NCBI GenBank assembly: GCA_002686215.1
Contig: NZAU01000166.1
Span: 1 to 6,069 of the forward strand
Length of the DNA stretch: 6,069 nucleotides
Reading direction: 5' to 3'
Source: Candidatus Woesearchaeota archaeon
GTDB lineage: Archaea > Nanoarchaeota > Nanoarchaeia > UBA10117 > ARS21
Under the pieces are notes generated by a model. That model had not been told where the DNA came from and did not search any database. It worked only from the letters and a program-made list of their open reading frames with translations. Below, in pieces: positions 6,001-6,069 of this stretch. Each line of letters opens with the position of its first letter. Positions within the stretch are counted from its first letter, which is position 1. Both the position numbers and the translations under genes were made by a program.

Positions 6001-6069
6001 CCTTCAACCTCAACATCCCTATCATATCCACCATCAAGACTTAACTTATAATAACTTTTAGCTGTCCCA
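1..6069 (-). CDS. Giant virion structural protein of a T4-like marine phage (internal fragment, open at both ends)
   Basis: Read on the minus strand, the codons aligned with + triplets starting at position 3 give 2,022 sense codons with no stop and no frameshift. The start and the stop lie outside the window. The product is a mosaic of beta-type modules: about ten copies of a 40-residue Gly-rich repeat, five copies of a module with His-x-Phe-x-x-Gly-Asp/Glu, a YHYH-like domain near residues 973-1102, a cupredoxin-like domain near 1643-1742, and many Val-Gly-x-Gly-Thr/Ser motifs. I count only 4 Cys, 4 Trp and 6 Met, and see no signal peptide or transmembrane segment. Several blocks match, from memory, giant structural proteins of cyanophage myoviruses, so I infer a virion (tail, baseplate or fibre) component; no enzyme motif is visible. 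It fills the window, so gene neighbours and regulation cannot be seen. A large phage adhesin outside the T4-like group is the main alternative. Confidence 0.87.
3..302 (-). other. C-side block running off the window (residues 1923-2022)
   Basis: After the last repeat array the chain reads R-M-T-D-I-D-L-Q-Y-K-L-G-D-D, a Thr-Arg-Gly-Ile-Ser segment with A-P-R-I-L-P-T-A-N, then V-G-I-S-T-I-G-F and Q-V-T-V-T-L. The last part has A-D-A-F-P-C-E-V-G-D-K-V-L-I-E-N and V-G-I-G-S-T-G-K-G-F-N-S-S. The Phe-Pro-x-Glu-Val-Gly-Asp-x-Val-x-Ile-Glu phrase is familiar from T4-like cyanophage proteins and normally lies well inside the protein, so a substantial C-terminal part probably follows outside the window. 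Confidence 0.5.
303..617 (-). repeat. 40-residue beta repeat, last array of about three diverged units (residues 1818-1922)
   Basis: Three diverged units are visible. One has G-P-A-T-Q-I-E-I-I with turn G-G-K-S-Y and A-L-P-G-V. One has I-G-K-I-N-K-T-R-I-K-N-I-G-F-D-F-P-S-D followed by L-R-P-S-I-T-L-P. One has S-L-D-S-I-G-I with turn G-R-G-Y-S-T-A-P-T-L-L-V. They keep Gly-x-x-Tyr/Phe and the following Pro but are less regular than the arrays at 3381-3746 and 4482-4712. The Phe-Asp-Phe-Pro-Ser-Asp-x-x-Leu-Arg-Pro-Ser phrase is one I recognise from cyanophage structural proteins. Confidence 0.55.
618..842 (-). other. Connecting block with NGKHRV motif (residues 1743-1817)
   Basis: Between the cupredoxin-like domain and the last repeat array lies a stretch with D-V-P-S-V-K-T-Q-V-S-I-D, K-V-L-N-S-L-Y-N-G-K-H-R-V, F-T-F-T-I-G-V-T-P-E and I-T-Y-E-T-T-C-T-H-A-R-G. 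The Asn-Gly-Lys-His-Arg-Val phrase followed by a Phe-Thr-Phe strand appears in related phage proteins as I recall them. It holds one of the four Cys. No specific function can be given. Confidence 0.4.
843..1142 (-). other. Cupredoxin-like domain lacking the usual copper-site C-terminal motif (residues 1643-1742)
   Basis: The segment begins after a Gly-Gly-Gly-Gly linker with N-P-P-L-K-L-Y-K-D-S-T-V-T-F-N, then S-S-L-A-H-T-V-Q-N and Y-P-S-F-E-F. It then has G-K-P-G-I-D-G-T-A-K-V-S-L and ends T-P-D-E-L-Y-Y-R-L-D-P. This order (Pro-x-Leu-x-Leu-x-x-Asp strand, Ala-His-Thr-Val, Pro-Gly loop, Pro-x-x-Leu-Tyr-Tyr) resembles a beta-sandwich of the cupredoxin type. In copper-binding members Tyr-Tyr is followed by Cys and His; here it is followed by Arg-Leu-Asp, so metal binding is unlikely. 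The assignment is by pattern and memory of similar phage proteins and could be a different immunoglobulin-like fold. Confidence 0.4.
1206..1331 (-). repeat. H-F-G module copy 5 (protein repeat, residues 1580-1621)
   Basis: The copy reads N-H-E-F-T-D-G-Q-K-V-I-Y, a loop with Asp-Gly-Leu-Thr-Asn, then I-Y-Y-V-A-V and T-F-K-L-A-N-S-Y. It fits the consensus from copy 3 closely, with Gln in place of the acidic residue after Gly. A linker with four consecutive Gly (1140-1155) follows and leads into the cupredoxin-like domain. Confidence 0.65.
1383..1562 (-). other. Conserved block with FLDVNPGV and FNRKVIVNP (residues 1503-1562)
   Basis: The segment reads V-T-V-S-T-G-Q-T-H-E-L-H-V-D-H-D-I-F-L-D, then V-N-P-G-V, I-R-Y-N-D-F-N-R-K-V-I-V-N-P-K. 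The arrangement Ser-Thr, His-x-Leu, Asp-x-Ile/Val-Phe-Leu-Asp-Val-Asn-Pro-Gly followed by a Tyr-Asn-Asp-x-Asn-Arg strand is a phrase I associate with cyanophage structural proteins. The opening His-x-Leu-x-x-x-x-Asp resembles the start of the H-F-G modules, so the two may be distantly related. This stretch has an unusual cluster of His (four within about 12 residues). Confidence 0.5.
1674..1829 (-). repeat. H-F-G module copy 4, expanded (protein repeat, residues 1414-1465)
   Basis: The copy opens D-H-E-F-M-T-G-D-L-V-T-Y and ends with L-F-I-A-K-V and N-N-L-I-G-L. In the middle it has an extra stretch with G-I-I-V-Q-D and N-V-G-V-G-T-T, and the Tyr-Tyr-Val strand is replaced by Leu-Phe-Ile. It is about ten residues longer than copies 2, 3 and 5. 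The opening is a strong match; the second half is diverged. Confidence 0.5.
1923..2222 (-). other. Conserved block with ILQIGTETVKVLNVDSRL and VYFNPAETVGLG (residues 1283-1382)
   Basis: Two phrases stand out. The first is D-I-L-Q-I-G-T-E-T-V-K-V-L-N-V-D followed by R-L-R-V-R-R and V-G-V-S-H-T-V-G-T. The second is Q-V-Y-F-N-P-A-E-T-V-G-L-G-S-T near the low-coordinate end. Together they look like a single conserved domain that I recall from T4-like cyanophage structural proteins, in which an Arg-rich Arg-x-Arg-Val strand precedes a Ser-x-His-Thr segment. The Tyr-Phe-Asn-Pro phrase is followed by Gly-Gly-Val-Gly-Ile-Gly-Ser-Thr, another linker motif. Function unknown. Confidence 0.55.
2223..2462 (-). 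other. Degenerate module region rich in Val-Gly-x-Gly-Thr motifs (residues 1203-1282)
   Basis: The region includes G-V-E-F-Y-P-S-G, then F-I-A-F-T-Q-N-P-N-D-F-R-N-S-D-I-I-S-I. This resembles the opening of the H-F-G module with Asn in place of His and Ser-Asp in place of Gly-Asp. It is followed by I-Y-V-A-G-I-G-T-N and V-Y-K-V-A-G-V-G-T-T. I read it as a diverged H-F-G module followed by Val/Ala-Gly-x-Gly-Thr linkers. Confidence 0.4.
2463..2606 (-). repeat. Single 40-residue beta repeat with GVSARVSRILG extension (residues 1155-1202)
   Basis: The unit begins G-P-I-D-S-V-G-V-I, has the turn G-G-N-N-Y followed by D-P-V-V-F, and closes with four Gly and V-S-A-R-V-S-R-I-L-G-R-P-V. It fits the 40-residue repeat pattern (Gly-x-Ile, Gly-x-x-Tyr, Pro, Gly-rich close) but stands alone. 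The Val-Ser-Ala-Arg-Val-Ser-Arg-Ile-Leu-Gly phrase is familiar from large cyanophage structural proteins. Confidence 0.5.
2610..2762 (-). other. Linker after the YHYH-like domain (residues 1103-1153)
   Basis: This Asn-, Asp- and Tyr-rich stretch reads from K-L-S-N-Q-D-E-F-D-F through Y-I-K-N-T-L-P-F-N-Y-I-D to Y-V-S-L-P-N-D and L-K-Q-E-V-E-V. It has no Gly-rich repeat signature and separates the YHYH-like domain from a single 40-residue repeat. I recognise no separate domain in it. Confidence 0.4.
2763..3158 (-). other. YHYH-like domain with altered YHYH tetrad (residues 973-1102)
   Basis: The order of motifs follows the YHYH protein family: I-I-G-W-A-Y-D-G-H-P-I-Y-G-P-Y-G-Y (residues about 975-991), then Y-V-E-D near 1006, F-V-E-D-F-I-Y, L-D-E (1040-1042), N-N-G-R (1044-1047), and an F-P-N-G-T-Y strand (1054-1059). 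The tetrad that names the family is expected after Asn-Gly-Thr and here reads Tyr-Ala-Tyr-Phe (1059-1062), so both His are absent. A P-Y-L-V-G segment follows, as in the family. The role of YHYH domains is poorly defined; in a phage particle it may bind a surface ligand or simply be structural. Recognition of the domain is strong, its function is not. Confidence 0.75.
3183..3422 (-). other. Conserved QNW / DYGLQYAHVYAPRKLR block upstream of the YHYH-like domain (residues 883-962)
   Basis: The segment contains Leu-Gln-Asn-Trp-Arg-Val-Asn-Leu-Phe, an acidic Asp-Asp-Asp-Gly stretch, Asn-Gly-Thr-Asn-Glu, and D-Y-G-L-Q-Y-A-H-V-Y-A-P-R-K-L-R, followed by P-D-G-K-I-L-Y-G. The D-Y-G-L-Q-Y-A-H phrase is one of the most recognisable in the window and, in my memory, always stands just before the YHYH-like domain in cyanophage proteins. 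It holds one of four Trp. Its first part overlaps the end of the preceding repeat array. It most likely forms one structural unit with the YHYH-like domain. Confidence 0.55.
3381..3746 (-). repeat. 40-residue beta repeat, tandem array of three (residues 775-896)
   Basis: Three consecutive units are visible: 3612-3746 (45 residues, G-Q-I-T-S-V-N-L, turn G-V-G-Y), 3498-3611 (38 residues, G-R-L-Q-E-V-L-V, turn G-K-K-Y, then S-P-P-D-L), and 3381-3497 (39 residues, G-Q-I-T-S-V-K-V, turn G-I-G-Y). Units 1 and 3 share G-Q-I-T-S-V and an identical 11-nt DNA string gttatttgtcc (3736-3746 and 3487-3497), 249 nt apart. The array ends with a Gly-Arg-Gly-Val strand that runs into the Gln-Asn-Trp block. 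Confidence 0.7.
3747..3935 (-). other. Connecting block with THSFNYPDI motif (residues 712-773)
   Basis: This segment joins H-F-G module 3 to the three-unit beta-repeat array. It carries Gly-Thr-His-Ser-Phe-Asn-Tyr-Pro-Asp-Ile followed by S-V-S-I-S-G-Q-I-G-I, then an F-Q-A-E-I-Q-P-I-F strand that resembles the second half of a 40-residue repeat. The Thr-His-x-Phe-Asn-Tyr-Pro phrase is familiar to me from related phage proteins. No catalytic or binding residues can be named. Confidence 0.45.
3939..4058 (-). repeat. H-F-G module copy 3 (protein repeat, residues 671-710)
   Basis: The copy reads N-H-D-F-K-S-G-E-K-V-K-Y, then a loop with Ile-Gly-Gly-Leu, then K-E-Y-Y-V-V-R-V and N-F-K-L. It is the cleanest example of the module in the window and, with copy 5, defines the consensus His-x-Phe-x-x-Gly-Asp/Glu-x-Val-x-Tyr ... 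Gly-Leu ... Tyr-Tyr-Val ... Phe-Lys-Leu. It is followed by a Val-Gly-Val-Thr-Thr linker. Confidence 0.65.
4110..4166 (-). repeat. Half unit of the 40-residue beta repeat (residues 635-653)
   Basis: V-V-E-S-I-F-V-L-N-S-G-S-G-Y-E-N-K-K-R matches the first half of the 40-residue repeat: hydrophobic strand, then Gly-Ser-Gly-Tyr. The Pro-containing second half is missing and is replaced by a Lys-Lys-Arg turn leading to an Ile-Ser-Gly-Ile-Ser-Thr linker. It sits between H-F-G modules 2 and 3. It may be a decayed unit or a genuine half unit serving as a connector. Confidence 0.45.
4263..4385 (-). repeat. H-F-G module copy 2 (protein repeat, residues 562-602)
   Basis: The copy reads H-K-F-R-N-G-E-Q-I-I-Y, a short loop ending Gly-Ile-Gly-Gly-Leu, then A-K-Y-H-V-S-V and T-V-K-L-H. 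It lines up with copies 1, 3 and 5 over its full length. The Tyr-Tyr-Val strand is changed to Tyr-His-Val. It is preceded by the segment holding V-A-L-G-S-T-Q-S-T-I-G-F, a Val-Gly-type linker common in this protein. Confidence 0.6.
4457..4484. repeat. 28-nt near-perfect palindrome inside the coding sequence
   Basis: The left arm is atgaaactga (4457-4466) and the right arm tcagtttcat (4475-4484), a perfect 10-bp inverted repeat. Between them lies an A, the palindrome tgatca (4468-4473) and another A. The whole 28 nt is therefore self-complementary except for one A/A pair. On the coding strand it encodes M-K-L-I-D-H-S-V-S-F, just after the repeat array. It could form a hairpin in the mRNA or be a chance product of coding sequence; there is no T-run after it and no sign of a terminator. 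Confidence 0.6.
4482..4712 (-). repeat. 40-residue beta repeat, tandem array of two (residues 453-529)
   Basis: Two units follow each other: 4593-4712 (40 residues, starting G-Q-I-D-E-V-E-V-L) and 4482-4592 (37 residues, starting G-A-L-Q-S-I-R-V-L). Both follow Gly-x-Ile/Leu-x-x-Val/Ile-x-Val-Leu, then a Gly-x-x-Tyr turn (G-S-D-Y, G-F-D-Y), then one or two Pro, a beta strand, and a Gly-rich close. The same pattern recurs at 3381-3746, 303-617 and singly at 2463-2606. Such short, Gly- and Pro-punctuated units suggest a stacked beta-solenoid or beta-prism shaft, as in many phage fibres; that is inference. Confidence 0.65.
4713..4889 (-). other. Conserved linker block with LVNGVEIL motif (residues 394-452)
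   Basis: The segment reads LSFRDESLESQKLIRQIPKN, then a short Gln-His-Thr-Gly stretch, PTEPGFTGILVNGVEIL and NYKSSDVVYY. The phrase Gly-Ile-Leu-Val-Asn-Gly-Val-Glu-Ile-Leu followed by Asn-Tyr-Lys-Ser and Val-Val-Tyr-Tyr is one I recognise as strongly conserved in large cyanophage structural proteins. It leads directly, with no gap, into the first array of 40-residue beta repeats, suggesting a capping or connecting role. That role is an inference from position only. Confidence 0.5.
4944..5138 (-). repeat. H-F-G module copy 1 (protein repeat, residues 311-375)
   Basis: The module opens with K-H-N-F-Y-S-G-D-Q-V-Y-Y, continues through a variable loop, and ends with the pattern Asp-Gly-Met-Tyr-Tyr-Val, then Leu-Lys-Leu-Ala-Lys-Ser. 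The same order (His-x-Phe-x-x-Gly-Asp/Glu-x-Val/Ile-x-Tyr, loop, Tyr-Tyr-Val, hydrophobic-Lys-Leu) recurs four more times in the window. This copy has the longest loop between the opening and the Tyr-Tyr-Val strand apart from copy 4. The repeat is visible at protein level only; DNA identity between copies is low, which indicates old duplications or strong divergence. The fold is not known to me, and a small beta-barrel or sandwich is an inference. Confidence 0.6.
5163..6068 (-). other. N-side conserved block of the giant protein (residues 1-302)
   Basis: This non-repetitive part contains several phrases I associate with T4-like cyanophage structural proteins. They are HPKTKLIGQV (residues about 32-41), ILNVDSTVGFGTTGEL, FFGCSNVTG (holding one of only four Cys), LEFPDNTTNFRDGD, and GNWFYN (one of four Trp). 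The final part carries GIYDNQENFLVAASSIPSYF, a phrase that again looks family-conserved. The regular alternation of hydrophobic and polar residues suggests all-beta structure. The first residue of the window is a Gly inside a running segment, so more protein precedes it. The precise function is unknown to me; a scaffold or attachment segment of the particle is an inference. Confidence 0.6.

Noticed and set aside
1..6069. tRNA genes, CRISPR arrays, insertion sequences, attachment sites or a new defence system
   Set aside because: The continuous coding frame leaves no intergenic space, and no transposase, integrase, nuclease or regularly spaced DNA repeats are visible in any frame I read.

Overview
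The whole window is the inside of one giant protein gene on the minus strand. In the minus frame whose codons align with + positions 3-5, 6-8 and so on up to 6066-6068, I read 2,022 consecutive sense codons with no stop. The frame is still open at both window edges, so neither the start nor the stop codon is here and the full protein is longer than 2,022 residues. Residue numbers in this annotation count from the upstream edge: residue n occupies + positions 6069-3n to 6071-3n.

The protein is rich in Gly, Thr, Ser, Val, Ile, Asn and Asp and very poor in Cys, Trp and Met. It consists of beta-type repeats and domains with no membrane segments. Several blocks match, from memory, the giant virion structural (tail, baseplate or fibre-associated) proteins of T4-like marine myoviruses that infect Synechococcus and Prochlorococcus, with relatives in pelagiphages. 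The AT-rich composition fits such phages. I am confident of a marine tailed phage or a close relative; the exact genus and host are not decidable from this window.

Layout from N-side (right edge) to C-side (left edge): an N-side conserved block (5163-6068); a first 'H-x-F-x-x-G-D/E' module (4944-5138); a Leu-Val-Asn-Gly-Val-Glu block (4713-4889); two 40-residue beta repeats (4482-4712); a second H-F-G module (4263-4385); a half beta repeat (4110-4166); a third H-F-G module (3939-4058); a Thr-His-Ser-Phe-Asn-Tyr-Pro block (3747-3935); three more beta repeats (3381-3746); a Gln-Asn-Trp / Tyr-Gly-Leu-Gln-Tyr block (3183-3422, overlapping the end of the repeats); a YHYH-like domain (2763-3158) and linker; a single beta repeat (2463-2606); a degenerate module region (2223-2462); an Ile-Gly-Thr-Glu / Tyr-Phe-Asn-Pro block (1923-2222); an expanded fourth module (1674-1829); an Asp-Val-Asn-Pro-Gly block (1383-1562); a fifth module (1206-1331); a cupredoxin-like domain (843-1142); a linker; a last beta-repeat array (303-617); and a final block running off the left edge.

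I see no second gene, RNA gene, mobile element, CRISPR array, promoter or terminator. Short frames on the plus strand and in the other minus frames are shadows of this gene. The points most worth a second look are the size of the open frame, the mosaic of alternating repeat types, the YHYH-like domain that lacks its name-giving histidines, and a 28-nt near-palindrome inside the coding sequence.
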